A stretch of 52,974 nt of DNA from Gracilibacillus boraciitolerans JCM 21714 (GCF_000521485.1 NZ_BAVS01000020.1:1-52974); one strand, 5' to 3'. Shown: positions 33,897 to 44,746, counted from the first letter of the stretch. The notes: generated by a model from the letters alone, not told the origin. Numbers and translations are program-made.

Positions 33897-33965
33897 TTTT
33901 CATCAAAGTTCTAAACTTGTCCCTTTATTCATATATTAGTGGTGGATAAAAGGGAGGGAAATAAG

Positions 33966-34264
33966 ATGGATTACTATGATAAAAAAACAATACCAGCACC
34001 GCAAATGGAACACCATGTAAAAATGACAAACCGTCGACTGCTGGAGATAGATGGCGTAAAAGAAGTCGATAGCTTTGATAGTGAAGAATTTCTCCTGCAA
34101 ACAGTTATGGGATACCTTGTTATCCGTGGTGATAATTTACAGATGAAGAATTTAGATGTCGAAGCGGGACATGTATCTATTAAAGGTAAGATTTTTGAAC
34201 TTTCCTATTTGGACGAGCAACATGGGAGAAAGCTAAAGGGCTGTTTAGCAAGCTTTTTAAATGA
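33966..34264 (+). CDS. yabP: Sporulation protein YabP (frameshift at end)
   Basis: 99 residues after repair (B. subtilis 100). YabP/YqfC-family beta-rich sporulation protein (HHVKMTNRRLLEIDGV, VMGYLVIRGDNLQMKNLDVE, VSIKGKIFELSYLDEQ). The normal end would be an ATGA overlap with yabQ. T5 at 34254-34258 (T6 expected) lets the frame run on to 34343, adding a spurious tail. A weak sigma-E-like -10 (CATATATT, 33930-33937) lies upstream. Confidence 0.87.
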
Positions 34265-34808
34265 CATTAAGCACGCAGTTCATCACCATGATATCTATGA
34301 TATTATCAGGTATTTATCTGGGAGCGAGTTACTTTACTTTTAAGCGACTGGAACGGTTGTGGTTATCTAGCATAATATGGAAGTATATATTCGAATTTTT
34401 ATTCTGGCTATTACAGGCTGTAATCCTTTATGTTATTCTATTTCTAATAAATGAAGGTGTTTTAAGGTTTTATGTGTTTTTAGCGATCATATGCGGTTAT
34501 GCGATGTTTAAAGGTTTATTTGAACAAGCTATAGTCGCGTTAACGACATGGTTTTTCGAGCTATTTACCGGGTTTATCGTTTTTTTTACAAAACAATCGA
34601 ACTATTAATTGTGAAGCCGGTTCTATTTCTTATCACAGTGCTTATCGTTAGTATTACAAAGGTTTTCACACTGGTTTTACAGCTCATAATTCTCTTGCTG
34701 AGAATAATAAGTTGGCCATTCAAGCCGGTCGTTTTGTTAGTATCTAAGTTATTTCCGGAAAAATGCATAAATATATACATCTTTTTAAACGGATTTATAG
34801 TAAAATAA
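34261..34808 (+). CDS. yabQ: Spore cortex membrane protein YabQ (frameshift)
   Basis: About 182 residues after repair. MTLSTQFITM start and several hydrophobic helices followed by a basic, aromatic C-terminal half (FRAIYRVYRFFYK, then IVKPVLFLI). YabQ is needed for spore cortex formation in B. subtilis. A single-base loss between about 34530 and 34605 separates the two halves; the site cannot be pinned from sequence alone, but just before TATAGTCGC at 34530 is plausible. Start overlaps the true yabP stop. Confidence 0.82.
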
Positions 34809-34839
34809 GAAGAAATGAATAATATTTGCGAAGGAGGAC

Positions 34840-35226
34840 ATGGTGAAGATGCCGAAACGGAATAATATTTCACGAATAAATGACTCATTTATAAAGCAAT
34901 ATGATGCACAAATGGAGCGTCAACAACGCAAAAAAAAGAAACTACATCGCAGGTTAATGCTATTTGGTATCATTGTGGCAATCACCATGATAAGCCTCGT
35001 TACCTTTCATTTGGATCAACGAGCTAAATATCAGGGTATGCAGCAAGAGTATGGAGAGCTTTCAAATGAGTTAACAACCCTTCAAAAAGAAGAGAAAATG
35101 TTAACAGAGGAAATTGAGCTGTTAAACGATGAAGAATATTTATTGCAAATAGCAAAAACGAATTATTTCTTTACGGAAGAAGGAGAAATCGTCTTTAAAT
35201 TTTCTGAAGAAGATCCCTCTTATTGA
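34840..35226 (+). CDS. divIC: Cell division protein DivIC
   Basis: 128 residues. Basic cytoplasmic N-terminus, a single membrane span at about 41-58, extracytoplasmic coiled coil (about 66-102) and a short C-terminal domain (AKTNYFFTEEGEIVFKF). With FtsL and DivIB it activates septal wall synthesis. AAGGAGG at 34831-34837. The stop codon overlaps the -35 region of the yabR promoter. Confidence 0.95.
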   Translation: MVKMPKRNNISRINDSFIKQYDAQMERQQRKKKKLHRRLMLFGIIVAITMISLVTFHLDQRAKYQGMQQEYGELSNELTTLQKEEKMLTEEIELLNDEEYLLQIAKTNYFFTEEGEIVFKFSEEDPSY

Positions 35227-35252
35227 CACCGTTTAAAATGCCTGGCTATAAT
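35223..35252 (+). promoter_or_regulatory. Consensus sigma-A promoter of yabR
   Basis: TTGACA (35223-35228), 18 bases, TATAAT (35247-35252), starting inside the divIC stop codon. Confidence 0.8.
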
Positions 35253-35300
35253 ATAAGTGTAGCATATTTTTTTTAAATTCTAAGGAGGAGCAATGTTTTT

Positions 35301-35721
35301 ATGTCAATCGAAGTAGGCAGCAAGGTGCAGGGTAAGGTAACAGGTATCACTAATTTTGGGGCATTTATTGAGTTGCCTGGGGGGAAAAACAGGTCTTGTC
35401 CACATTAGTGAGGTTGCCGATAATTATGTAAAGGACATTAATGAACATTTGACTGTTGGAGATGAAGTAACCGTTAAAGTTCTTAATGTAGGAGACGATG
35501 GAAAAATTGGTTTATCTATTAAAAAGGCAAAGGATAACCCACCGCCGTCCAATCGTCGTAAAAATCAAGGAAGTCCAAAAAACAATAACCGCGATCGAGG
35601 CGAATCATTTGAACAGAAAATGAACCGTTTCTTAAAGGATTCTGAAGACCGCTTAGCTACACTTAAAAAGCATACAGAATCAAAACGTGGCGGTGGAGGC
35701 GGGGGGGCGAGAAAAGGCTAA
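35301..35721 (+). CDS. yabR: S1 RNA-binding domain protein YabR (frameshift)
   Basis: About 139 residues after repair. One S1 domain (GSKVQGKVTGITNFGAFIEL, GLVHISEVAD, VKVLNVGDDGKIGLSIKKA) and a basic, disordered tail. Resembles general stress protein 13. The frame breaks at G6 (35379-35384); G5 gives LPGGKTGLVHISE. A G7 at 35701-35707 forms part of a C-terminal Gly tract. SD AAGGAGGAG. Confidence 0.92.
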
Positions 35722-35776
35722 ACACTTGCTGTCTATGTTGTAGAGATAAGACGGATGTGACTCGTAATTATATATA

Positions 35777-35812
35777 AAAAAGCTATCGATTATATAATCG
35801 ATAGCTTTTTGG
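35777..35812. terminator. Bidirectional terminator between yabR and tRNA-Met
   Basis: AAAAGCTATCGATTA pairs with TAATCGATAGCTTTT, a near-perfect palindrome with A- and T-tracts on both sides, serving the convergent yabR and tRNA genes. Confidence 0.88.
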
Positions 35813-35815
35813 GTA

Positions 35816-35889
35816 TAGCGGCGGAGGGAATCGAACCCACGACCTTACGGGTATGAACCGTACGCTCTAGCCAGCTGAGCTACACCGCC
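35816..35889 (-). tRNA. trnM: tRNA-Met (CAT), elongator type
   Basis: On the minus strand the gene begins GGCGGTGTAGCTCAG with D-arm AGCTCAGCTGGCTAGAGC, anticodon loop TTCATAC (anticodon CAT) and T-loop TTCGATT. The acceptor closes with a G-T pair at its end and one T-T mismatch is seen in the T-stem. CCA is not encoded. It closely resembles the B. subtilis elongator tRNA-Met located before spoIIE. Confidence 0.95.
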
Positions 35890-35934
35890 ACCATATTAAA
35901 TTGAAATCTATCTTTCCTGAAAGACACAAATGAA

Positions 35935-35963
35935 ATAATACACCAGCTAGCTTTATCTGTCAA
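35935..35963 (-). promoter_or_regulatory. Sigma-A promoter of tRNA-Met
   Basis: On the minus strand: TTGACA (35963-35958), 17 bases, TATTAT (35940-35935), 46 bases before the tRNA. The rest of the 35964-36200 gap is AT-rich without a visible gene. Confidence 0.75.
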
Positions 35964-36202
35964 CAGTAAATATAACTATATTATCAAATTTAAATATTCT
36001 CCAAATTTAAACACCCTTCTCTTTTAATTCAAAAAAATATGGAATGACAATCGACATTAAAAACACAAAAAATAAATGGTGATTTGGCTTATTAATGAGA
36101 TCTATTAAGCCTGTACCTGAAAAGCGTCATAAATGTAAGAAAGTGATATTACTTATATTTAGAAGAATAGCGTCGAACTTTTTAGAACGAAAGCTTCCTT
36201 AG

Positions 36203-36236
36203 TTTGACAAAAAATAAAAAGAAAGTGTGATTTAAT
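36203..36236 (+). promoter_or_regulatory. Spo0A-type promoter of spoIIE
   Basis: TTTGACAAA (36203-36211) is a perfect 0A box (TTTGTCAAA) on the minus strand. It overlaps TTGACA (36204-36209), which lies 21 bases before TTTAAT (36231-36236). The overlong 21-base spacing is characteristic of Spo0A~P-activated sigma-A promoters such as spoIIE. GTCGAA at about 36173 may be a second, weaker box. Confidence 0.65.
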
Positions 36237-36256
36237 TTGATAGAGGAGTGATATAA

Positions 36257-38730
36257 ATGAACACATATACAGAAAATAAACCAAAATCTTTTCTTGCTAG
36301 TAATGCTTCTAGCTTAATGAATTTACAGAAGAAAGTTTACCGAACAGGGACAAAACTGTTGGTTGAGAAGGGTTTGCTGCTATGTCTTATTGGATTTCTA
36401 TTAGGACGAGCTGTGATTTTATCAACTCTATCGCCGTTTGTGATAGCGTTTGTTGCAGCTGTATGGTTTTTGCGTAGAGATAAATTATTACCTCTCATTA
36501 CCTTCTCTCTATTAGGAGCATTTACATACAGTGTTTCTCACAGCTTCTATATTTTCCTATCTATTTCTGTATTAATGGTGTTGTCTCTTTTTATCTATCA
36601 ATCTAAGGCAGCGGAAAAGGTTCTGCCCATTTTCGTGTTTGTTGCTGCTTCAGTTTCCCGCATCAGTTTATATGCTATGACAACAAAGTTAACTTATCTG
36701 GAATGGATTATCGCATTAGTAGAAGGGGGGGTGCTAGCAGCTCTATTACTACTTATTTTTATGCAAAGCATTCCACTATTATCACCAAAACGATATAAAC
36801 CATTATTAAAAAATGAAGAAATTGTCTGTTTCATTATTTTGTTAGCATCGATTCTTACCGGACTAATTGGTGTTGAAATTTATCAGGCTCAAATGGAGCA
36901 AGTTCTAGCCAGATACCTTGTTTTGGTGCTTTCATTAATTGGCGGGGCCGCTATTGGATCAACGGTTGGTGTAGTGGCGGGACTAATACTAAGTCTTGCG
37001 AATATAGCGAATATGTATCAAATGAGTTTGTTAGCCTTTGCTGGTTTGCTAGGTGGTTTATTAAAAGAAGGCAAAAAATTAGCAGTAGGCGTAGGACTTT
37101 TAATTAGTACTTTATTAGTAAGTTTATATGGTGATACTGTATCAACTTTAGCAGTAGCTTTATTGGAATCTGTCTTTGCAATTTTGCTGTTTTTTATTAC
37201 ACCAAGCAAATGGATTAAGCAGGTTGCCAAATATATTCCTGGAACCATTGAGCATACCAATGAACAAGAACAATATTTGCAAAAGGTTCGCAATGTAACT
37301 GCCCATCGCGTGGAGCGATTTTCCAATGTCTTTAAAGCACTCTCTCTCAGCTTTAAGACCGAGTCCTCTCAACTAAAGGAAGAGGAATTAGAAATAGATT
37401 ATTATTTGAGCAACGTTACAGAAAAAACATGTCAAACATGCTTTAAGAAAGAATCGTGCTGGGTGCAGCAGTTTGATAAAACTTATCAGCTTATGCGAGA
37501 TGTGAAAGATCAATTGGAAGTCGATAATCAATTAAATAATATTACGAACAGGCAATTTGAAAATCACTGCATTAAATCAAAGAAGGTGATGGATACGATG
37601 CAACAGGAATTATCCTTCTTTCAGGCTAACCAGCAATTAAAAAAGCAAGTTCTTGAAAGCAGGCGCTTTGTAGCTGATCAATTGGAAGGTGTATCAGAAG
37701 TAATGGAAAACTTCGCGATGGAAATATTAAAGGAGAAGGAAAATCATGAACAACAAGAAATTGAAATAGTGGCCGCTTTGAAGCATGTGGGTATCGAATT
37801 AGAGAAGTTAGATATTTATCGTCTGGAGAAAGGCAACATCGATATAGAAATGGTCATTTTATTTCAGCATTACCATGGAGAAGCAGCAAAGCTCATCGCA
37901 CCAATTTTATCTGATATCCTTGATGAAACCGTGATTGTAGTAACAGAAGATTTATCTCCTTTAGCGAAGGGACATAGCTTTTTTACGTTTGGTTCTGCTC
38001 GAAAATTTGTCATTGATACCGGGGGGGTTGCCCATGCAGCAAAAGGAGGTGGCCTTGTTTCAGGTGACTGCTTCAAATCGATGGATTTAGGGGGGGCGGG
38101 GAAAGTACGCTTTAGCGATTAGTGATGGAATGGGGGGGAACGGGGACCGAGCGCATGAGGAAAGTACAGAAACACTACGATTGTTACAACAAATTCTTGA
38201 ATCTGGATTACATGAACAAGTTGCCATTAAGTCGATAAATTCTATATTAGCTCTACGAACTAACGAAGAGATCTATGCAACCTTGGATTTGGCGATGATT
38301 GATTTACATCATGCAGCCGTTCGGTTTCTAAAGGTTGGTTCTACACCGAGTTTTATTTTGCGCCATGATTCAGTTGAGAAAATAGAAGCTAGCAATCTGC
38401 CGATAGGGATTTTAAAAGAAGTAGAGGTAGATGTTGTCAGTGCACAATTAAAGGCTGGGGGATTATTTAATTATGATGAGTGATGGAATTTTTGAAGGAC
38501 CAAAGGAAATTGAAAATGTGGATATGTGGATAAAACGAAAACTGTTAGAAATGGAAACCAAAGAGCCACAAGCGATGGCAGATCTTCTATTAGAAGAAGT
38601 GATTCGTACACAAAAAGGGGGGGAAATAGAAGATGATATGACGGTATTGGTTGCTCAAATAAATGAAAACCAGCCACAGTGGGCACCAATTCGATCATTT
38701 CGTCATTTTGAAAGGGAAGATATCAGTTAA
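36257..38730 (+). CDS. spoIIE: Stage II sporulation protein E (two frameshifts)
   Basis: About 823 residues after repair. Multi-span membrane N-terminus (about 35-320), central FtsZ-interaction region, C-terminal PP2C phosphatase (SGDCFKSMDLGAGKYALAISDGMGNG, then GDYLIMMSDGIFEG). It dephosphorylates SpoIIAA-P to release sigma-F. Breaks: G4 for G3 at 38098-38101 (+1) and G5 for G4 at 38457-38461 (+1). In-frame G7 expansions at 36725, 38021, 38090, 38132 and 38617; two fall in the catalytic D-G-A-G and SDGMGNG motifs. Removing five Gly gives about 818 residues. Confidence 0.95.
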
Positions 38731-38817
38731 TGAAATTGGGAAAACAGGTATAAACTCTCTGATTATTGGCGATCCTTACTAACAAAATCAGGACCAATAG
38801 CAGGAGGGAATTGTAAC

Positions 38818-39556
38818 GTGCATACAGGGACTCTTAAACAAATACTTTTAATTACAGATGGTTGTTCTAATCAGGGGGGAAAATCCAGCACATATAGCTA
38901 GTATCGTTGCCGAACAAGGGATTACTGTAAATGTTATTGGAATATTGGAAGATGAGCAATCGGAGCAGCCGGAAGGATTAGAAGAAGTGGAAGAAATTGC
39001 GAGTTGCGGACAGGGAGTTAGTCAGATTGTTTATCGGGAAATGCTTGCACAGACTGTTCAGACCGTTACCAAGCAAGCCATGAATGAAACTTTACAGGGG
39101 GGGGTTGTAAACAAAGAATTAAAACAAATATTTGGTAACGAAAAGACGATGGAGGAATTACCCCCCAGATCAACGTGGAGAAGTAATGGAGGTAGTAGAT
39201 GAACTAGGTGAGACGTGTGATCTGGAAGTGTTAGTGTTGGTTGATACCAGTGCCAGTATGACGAATAAATTACCGACCGTACAAGAAGCTTTAATCGATC
39301 TTTCGATTAGTATGAATGCGCGAATTGGACGGAGTCGTTTTGCTGTCTACCAATTTCCAGGCCGGAAAAATCGATTCACCTTTTGGTAGACTGGACATCC
39401 AAGCTTGAATCGATTTCCACCATTTTTGCCAAAATCACTAGTGGTGGCATTACACCGACAGGTCCGGCTCTAAAGGAAGCGATGTATCAATTCGGTAAAA
39501 AGACGCTGCGAAGGAGATTTATTAAAGATGATTACACAGACATCGAAGAAGCCTGA
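38818..39556 (+). CDS. yabS: VWA-domain protein YabS (three frameshifts)
   Basis: About 245 residues after repair. GTG start after AGGAGGGA. A von Willebrand factor A domain carries the MIDAS-like DTSASMTNK and TPTGPALKEAM. Role unknown; in B. subtilis yabS follows spoIIE. Breaks: G6 for G5 (38874-38879, +1), C6 for C5 (39161-39166, +1) and one C missing at about 39362 (PGPEKSIHLLVDW expected). A G8 at 39097-39104 adds a Gly. It overlaps yabT by 29 bases. Confidence 0.85.
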
Positions 39557-40470
39557 TATCCTGTTAAAAAAAGGGCAAATCATTGCTGGTAAATGGCATC
39601 ATCGTAACTATCAGGTAGTTAAAGAGTTAGGTCATGGTGCAATAGGCTCTGTTTATTTGTGTGTATATGCAAATAGACAAGTTGCCTGAAGATGAGTAAA
39701 CAAAGTACGTCGATCAGTTCAGAAGTGAATGTCTTAAAGGCATTTCAATCGGTTCAAGGTTATCACCTTGGACCTTCTTTGATAGATGTCGATGATTATG
39801 AAACATCTGATGGCTATCAATATTCCTTTTATGTAATGGAATATATTTCCGGTGAAACGCTCCATGATTTTATTAGGCGCAATGGCATGAGTGGTTAGTA
39901 TCCTTATTGATTAGCTTTGCGAAAGACTTACAGGTATTGCATAATGAAGGCTATGTTTTTGGAGATTTAAAAATAGAGAATTTAATCGTAACAAGAAAAC
40001 CCGCACGATTAAGGTGGGTGGATGTAGGTGGTACCACATTACGTGGAAGGGCAATCAAGGAATATACAGAATTTTATGATCGAGCGTATTGGCAGTATGG
40101 ATCAAGAAAAGCGGAACCTGGCTACGACTTGTTCGCATTAGCTATGATCATTTTACGAGTCTATTATCCTAATGGCTTTACAAGGGGAAGTAATCCGAAG
40201 AAAACCTTACAAACCAAAATAAATCAGGCTATTGATATAGCACCATTAAAACCATTATTACTAATGCTCATTGACGGTTCTATCAAAGATGCTAATCAGG
40301 TAAAGGACTTTATATTAACCTATTTTGTTCAGCAGAAAGACAAAATGGACCGAAGAGTTCTTTTGGCTAAACCCAAAAAGCAGCATGAGGGATATTATCC
40401 TTTTATCGAAATTGGGAGTATATTAACTATTGGAGGAGTTTGCTATCTCTATGTTACATTATTTATGTGA
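39528..40470 (+). CDS. yabT: Membrane Ser/Thr kinase YabT (two frameshifts)
   Basis: About 314 residues after repair. Hanks-type kinase without PASTA repeats: Gly loop ELGHGAIGSV, catalytic loop VFGDLKIEN (HRD replaced by FGD, typical of YabT), DVGG in place of DFG, C-terminal membrane anchor (about 290-314). In B. subtilis YabT phosphorylates RecA and other DNA-binding proteins during sporulation. Two single-C losses break the frame, at about 39686 (VALKMSK expected) and about 39886 (RRNGHEWLV expected). Confidence 0.87.
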
Positions 40471-40535
40471 TAAAAGGTTTTTTGTACATAGTATGTTAAA
40501 TAGTGGGTAAGAAAATGGATGGGGGGGGGTGGTCC

Positions 40536-41948
40536 TTGAAAAAAACGATTCTTGATGATAAAGTTTTACCATTTATTCAAAAACATCAATTATTACATAA
40601 TGGTGCAACCGTCTTAGTTGGGGGGGTGTCGGGTGGTGCAGACTCTTTATTGCTGCTACGTTATTTATTATCTATCCAACAATCCTGGCAATTAAAAATC
40701 ATGGTTGTGTCGATTGACCATAGCTTGCGTGGTGCAGAATCAGCGAGTGATGTAAAATACGTGGAGAGTGTTTGTCAGGAATGGAACGTGCCTTTTACCT
40801 CGAAGAAAGTGGATGTAAACCAACGTAAAGCAGCACTAAAGGAAGGCACCCAAGTTGCAGCACGATCTTTGCGTTATCAGGCATTTGAAGAAACAATGAA
40901 TGAAGTGAAGGCAGACCTATTGGCGTTAGCACATCATGGAGATGATCAGATTGAGACCATACTAATGCGCATAGTCAGACAATCTAATCCTTCATTACTA
41001 AAAGGGATACCAGTAAAAAGAAAGATGTCAAATGGATACATTATTAGACCTTTTTTATGCTTGACTAAAGATGAAATCTATCATTTCTGTCAAGACTATC
41101 AGATTATTCCAAGAGAAGATCCTTCTAACCAATCCACTGTATATACTCGTAATTATTTTCGTTTGAAGATATTACCTTTATTGAAGGAACAAGATCATCA
41201 TGTCCACCAGCATGTACAAATGTTAACGGAACGTGTTGCAGAAGATCAGGTCTATCTCGAAACCAAGGCGTATGAAATGGTGAAGGAAACTGTCAACTTT
41301 ACAGGAGAAGTCGCCTTTTTTGATATAAACGGTTTTGTCACATACCCGATTACTTTACAAAGACGAGCCTTTCATCTAATATTAAACTGTCTGTATCATG
41401 AATTTTCGCAGGATATCACCTATCAACATGAAGCAGATTTTTTTTCATTATTAAGGCAAGAGAAAAGTAATGTGTCGTTGGATTTCCCGGGATCATTAAA
41501 GGTAACCAAAAATTACGACGAGGTGCGATTCTATTTCCCGGTACCTGTAAAGGAAGAGTGGAAAAATCACCAGTTACTAAAGATTCCAAGTATAATAACT
41601 CTAACAGACGGTTCTAAGTTAACTATAAATTATACTTTGGAGAATACCGATGAAGACCATCATACTTTACATATTCCAGCAGAATGCGAGTCATTGCTGC
41701 CGCTAAGTATCAGGGTACGACAGCCAGGTGATCGAATGTATGTAAAAGGTTTAAAGGGGGGGCACAAGAAAGTAAAGGATATTTTTATTGATGAGAAAAT
41801 ACCCGCTTATAAAAGAGACAGTTGGCCACTAGTGTTTGGTGCTGATGGCACACTATTGTGGTTGGTTGGTCTGAAGAAGGCTGAAATCAAAGGAAAAAGT
41901 GCAATAGGAAAGTATATTATTCTGACATCAACGGATAGGAAGGAATAG
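40536..41948 (+). CDS. tilS: tRNA(Ile)-lysidine synthase
   Basis: 470 residues from TTG 40536, the family-like start. It converts C34 of tRNA-Ile (CAU) to lysidine, an essential step. The PP-loop SGGADS is present; the C-terminal [13 protein letters not shown] motif is typical. G7 at 40620-40626 inserts a Gly before VSGG; G7 at 41756-41762 inserts one before HKKVKD. A G9 run (40521-40529), the longest in the window, forms the ribosome binding region. Confidence 0.94.
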   Translation: MKKTILDDKVLPFIQKHQLLHNGATVLVGGVSGGADSLLLLRYLLSIQQSWQLKIMVVSIDHSLRGAESASDVKYVESVCQEWNVPFTSKKVDVNQRKAALKEGTQVAARSLRYQAFEETMNEVKADLLALAHHGDDQIETILMRIVRQSNPSLLKGIPVKRKMSNGYIIRPFLCLTKDEIYHFCQDYQIIPREDPSNQSTVYTRNYFRLKILPLLKEQDHHVHQHVQMLTERVAEDQVYLETKAYEMVKETVNFTGEVAFFDINGFVTYPITLQRRAFHLILNCLYHEFSQDITYQHEADFFSLLRQEKSNVSLDFPGSLKVTKNYDEVRFYFPVPVKEEWKNHQLLKIPSIITLTDGSKLTINYTLENTDEDHHTLHIPAECESLLPLSIRVRQPGDRMYVKGLKGGHKKVKDIFIDEKIPAYKRDSWPLVFGADGTLLWLVGLKKAEIKGKSAIGKYIILTSTDRKE

Positions 41949-41956
41949 GAGGCAGC

Positions 41957-42505
41957 ATGATGCATGACGAAATCAAAGAAGTGCTTATATCTGAAGAACA
42001 GATCAAAGAAAAGTGTCAAGAAATAGGCAAGCAGTTAACAGAGGAGTATCAGGGTAAATATCCCTTGGCAATAGGAGTATTAAAAGGAGCCTTACCTTTT
42101 ATGTCTGATGTGTTGCGTTCCGTTGATACCCATTTAGAAATGGACTTTATGGATGTGTCTAGTTACGGCAATGAAATGCGTTCTTCTGGTGAAGTAAAAA
42201 TTGTAAAAGATCTTGATACACAAGTAGAAGGTCGCGATATTTTAATAATAGAGGATATCATTGATAGTGGACTTACCTTAAGCTATCTGGTGGACTTGTT
42301 TAAATACAGGAAGGCAAAATCCATTAAACTTGTTACTCTATTAGATAAACCAGAGGGAAGAACTGCCAATGTTAAGGCTGACATTGCAGGTTTTAATGTG
42401 CCAAATGAATTTGTAGTTGGTTATGGATTAGACTATCAAGAGAAATTTCGTAATCTTCCATATATCGGAATTTTAAAACCAGAAGTATATGGTGGAGAAG
42501 AATAA
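41957..42505 (+). CDS. hprT: Hypoxanthine-guanine phosphoribosyltransferase
   Basis: 182 residues, intact. It salvages hypoxanthine and guanine with PRPP; in Bacillus it also helps keep GTP in balance through ppGpp. PRPP motif [17 protein letters not shown] at about 94-110. Situated between tilS and ftsH as in B. subtilis; the three form a cluster important in that organism. Confidence 0.96.
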   Translation: MMHDEIKEVLISEEQIKEKCQEIGKQLTEEYQGKYPLAIGVLKGALPFMSDVLRSVDTHLEMDFMDVSSYGNEMRSSGEVKIVKDLDTQVEGRDILIIEDIIDSGLTLSYLVDLFKYRKAKSIKLVTLLDKPEGRTANVKADIAGFNVPNEFVVGYGLDYQEKFRNLPYIGILKPEVYGGEE

Positions 42506-42537
42506 TAAAAAATTTATGGTTAGTCGATTGTAATTAG

Positions 42538-42567
42538 TTGTCATAGTGTGTTTTTATATGGTACTAT
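42538..42567 (+). promoter_or_regulatory. Promoter candidate for ftsH
   Basis: TTGTCA (42538-42543), 18 bases, TACTAT (42562-42567), in the 98-base gap before ftsH. Confidence 0.45.
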
Positions 42568-42603
42568 TTACTATAGTTTTCTCGTTTTGGGAGGAGGTAG
42601 GCA

Positions 42604-44640
42604 ATGAATCGGATTATTCGTAATGTGATCCTTTATTTTTTAATATTTTTAGTGGTAATAGGGATCATATCAGTATTCAGCAGCCAAAATAATCAGGCTG
42701 AGGAATTAAAAGTAAGTGAGTTCATGCAAGCATTAGAAAATAACGAAATTAAGGAAATGGTAATGCGCCCTGCTAATGGTGTAATACGCATTGTTGGGGG
42801 AATTAGAAGCTGAGGACAAAAGCTTTGTTACTAATATTCTTAATAGTCCAGGTATTGTGGAAAGTGTAGAACAAACTGCCGAAGACCAAGGGATATTAAA
42901 TGTGAAAGAAGAGGAACAACCAAGTGGATGGGTTACATTCCTGACAACCATGATTCCATTTGTTATTATATTCATTCTGTTTTTCTTTTTACTAAACCAA
43001 GCTCAGGGTGGCGGAAGCCGAGTAATGAACTTTGGCAAAAGTAAAGCAAAAATGTATAATGAAGAAAAGAAAAAGGTTGGTTTCCGTGATGTAGCAGGTG
43101 CGGATGAAGAGAAACAGGAATTAGTGGAAGTAGTAGACTTCCTAAAAGATCCTCGTAAGTTCACTGCTATTGGAGCTAAAATTCCTAAAGGGGGGTTTTA
43201 TTAGTAGGTCCTCCTGGTACAGGTAAGACATTACTTGCAAGAGCTGTTGCAGGTGAAGCTGGAGTTCCGTTCTTCTCTATCAGTGGTTCTGACTTCGTTG
43301 AGATGTTCGTTGGTGTTGGTGCATCACGTGTTCGTGACTTATTTGAAAATGCGAAAAAAAATGCACCTTGTATCATCTTCATTGATGAAATAGATGCAGT
43401 TGGCCGTCAACGTGGCGCTGGTGTTGGTGGGGGACATGATGAACGTGAACAAACCCTTAACCAATTGCTAGTAGAGATGGATGGTTTCGGTGAAAATGAG
43501 GGAATTATCATTATCGCTGCAACAAACAGACCTGATATCCTGGATCCAGCCTTATTACGTCCAGGCCGTTTCGACCGTCAAATTACAGTAGATCGTCCAG
43601 ACTTAAGAGGGCGAGAAGATGTGTTAAAAGTACATGCACGTAACAAACCATTTGCAGACGATGTGGAGTTAAAGACAATTGCAATGCGTACTCCAGGGTT
43701 CTCTGGTGCAGACTTAGAAAATCTTTTAAATGAATCGGCACTTGTCGCAGCAAGACATGACAAAAAGCAAATTGACATGGAAGATGTTGATGAGGCAATT
43801 GATCGTGTTATTGCAGGTCCAGCTAAGAAAAGCCGAGTTATTTCTAAAAAAGAAAGAAATATTGTAGCATATCATGAAAGTGGACATACCATTATTGGTA
43901 TGGTATTAGATGATGCAGATATGGTTCATAAAGTAACAATTGTACCTCGTGGGCAAGCAGGCGGATATGCTGTGATGTTACCACGTGAGGATCGGTACTT
44001 TATGACAAAACCAGAATTGCTTGATAAAATCACAGGTCTATTAGGTGGTCGTGTATCAGAGGAAATTATTTTTGGTGAGGTAAGTACAGGTGCACATAAT
44101 GACTTCCAGCGTGCCACCGGAATTGCTCGTAAGATGGTAATGGAATATGGTATGAGTGATAAAATTGGTCCAATACAATTCGGTAATACCAATAGCCAGG
44201 TATTCTTAGGAAGAGATATGCAAAATGAGCAGAACTATAGTGATGCGATTGCATTTGAAATTGACAAAGAAGTACAAAACCTTATCAATATATCTTATGA
44301 GCGAGCTAGACAAATTCTAACAGAAAATCAAGATAAGCTAAGACTTGTGGCGAAGACTTTATTAGAAATAGAAACGTTAGATGCGAAACAGATTAAGTCA
44401 TTATTTGATGATGGAGTATTACCAGAGCCTGTTGTTTTTAAACAAGAAGGAGAAGATAAAGCTCCTGAAAACAAAGAAAATGACGATGCTGATGATACGG
44501 AAGATGATAAATCTTCTGATCTAAAAGTAAACATCCAGTCAAAGTCTGAGGAAAGTTACTTTGATAAGGACTCTGACAGCTATTTTGATAAAGACAAAGA
44601 TACACCAACAGATAGTTCTGAAGATAAAGACAAACAATAA
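42604..44640 (+). CDS. ftsH: ATP-dependent zinc metalloprotease FtsH (two frameshifts)
   Basis: About 677 residues after repair. Two membrane spans (about 5-25 and 112-132), AAA+ module with [19 protein letters not shown] and the SRH, then the zinc site HESGH and an acidic disordered tail. It degrades membrane proteins and regulators such as Spo0E. Breaks: G5 for G4 at 42796-42800 (+1; RIVGELEAED expected) and G6 for G4 at 43190-43195 (+2; [12 protein letters not shown] expected). The second split separates the membrane part from the Walker A motif. A G5 run in VGGGHDERE is unaltered. Confidence 0.96.
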
Positions 44641-44678
44641 CACCCAAGAGACTTAGACAAAAGTGACTTGAAATAAGT

Positions 44679-44735
44679 AAAAGCCGAACGATAATGCGAA
44701 TTCTAATGAGAATTTATTATTGTTCGGCTTTTTTA
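44679..44735 (+). terminator. Terminator module, copy 2 (after ftsH)
   Basis: AAAAGCCGAAC pairs with GTTCGGCTTTTTT, with inner ATGCGAATTCT and GAGAATTTATTAT arms. Same module as at 26585 and 52625; the C-to-T changes are compensated in the stem. Confidence 0.88.
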
Positions 44736-44746
44736 ATTGGATAGTA

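Noticed and set aside
42604-44640. Programmed ribosomal frameshifting or phase variation in ftsH
   Set aside because: The same kinds of breaks affect about 20 unrelated genes, in both directions and without a common stimulatory structure. A general error process explains them better.
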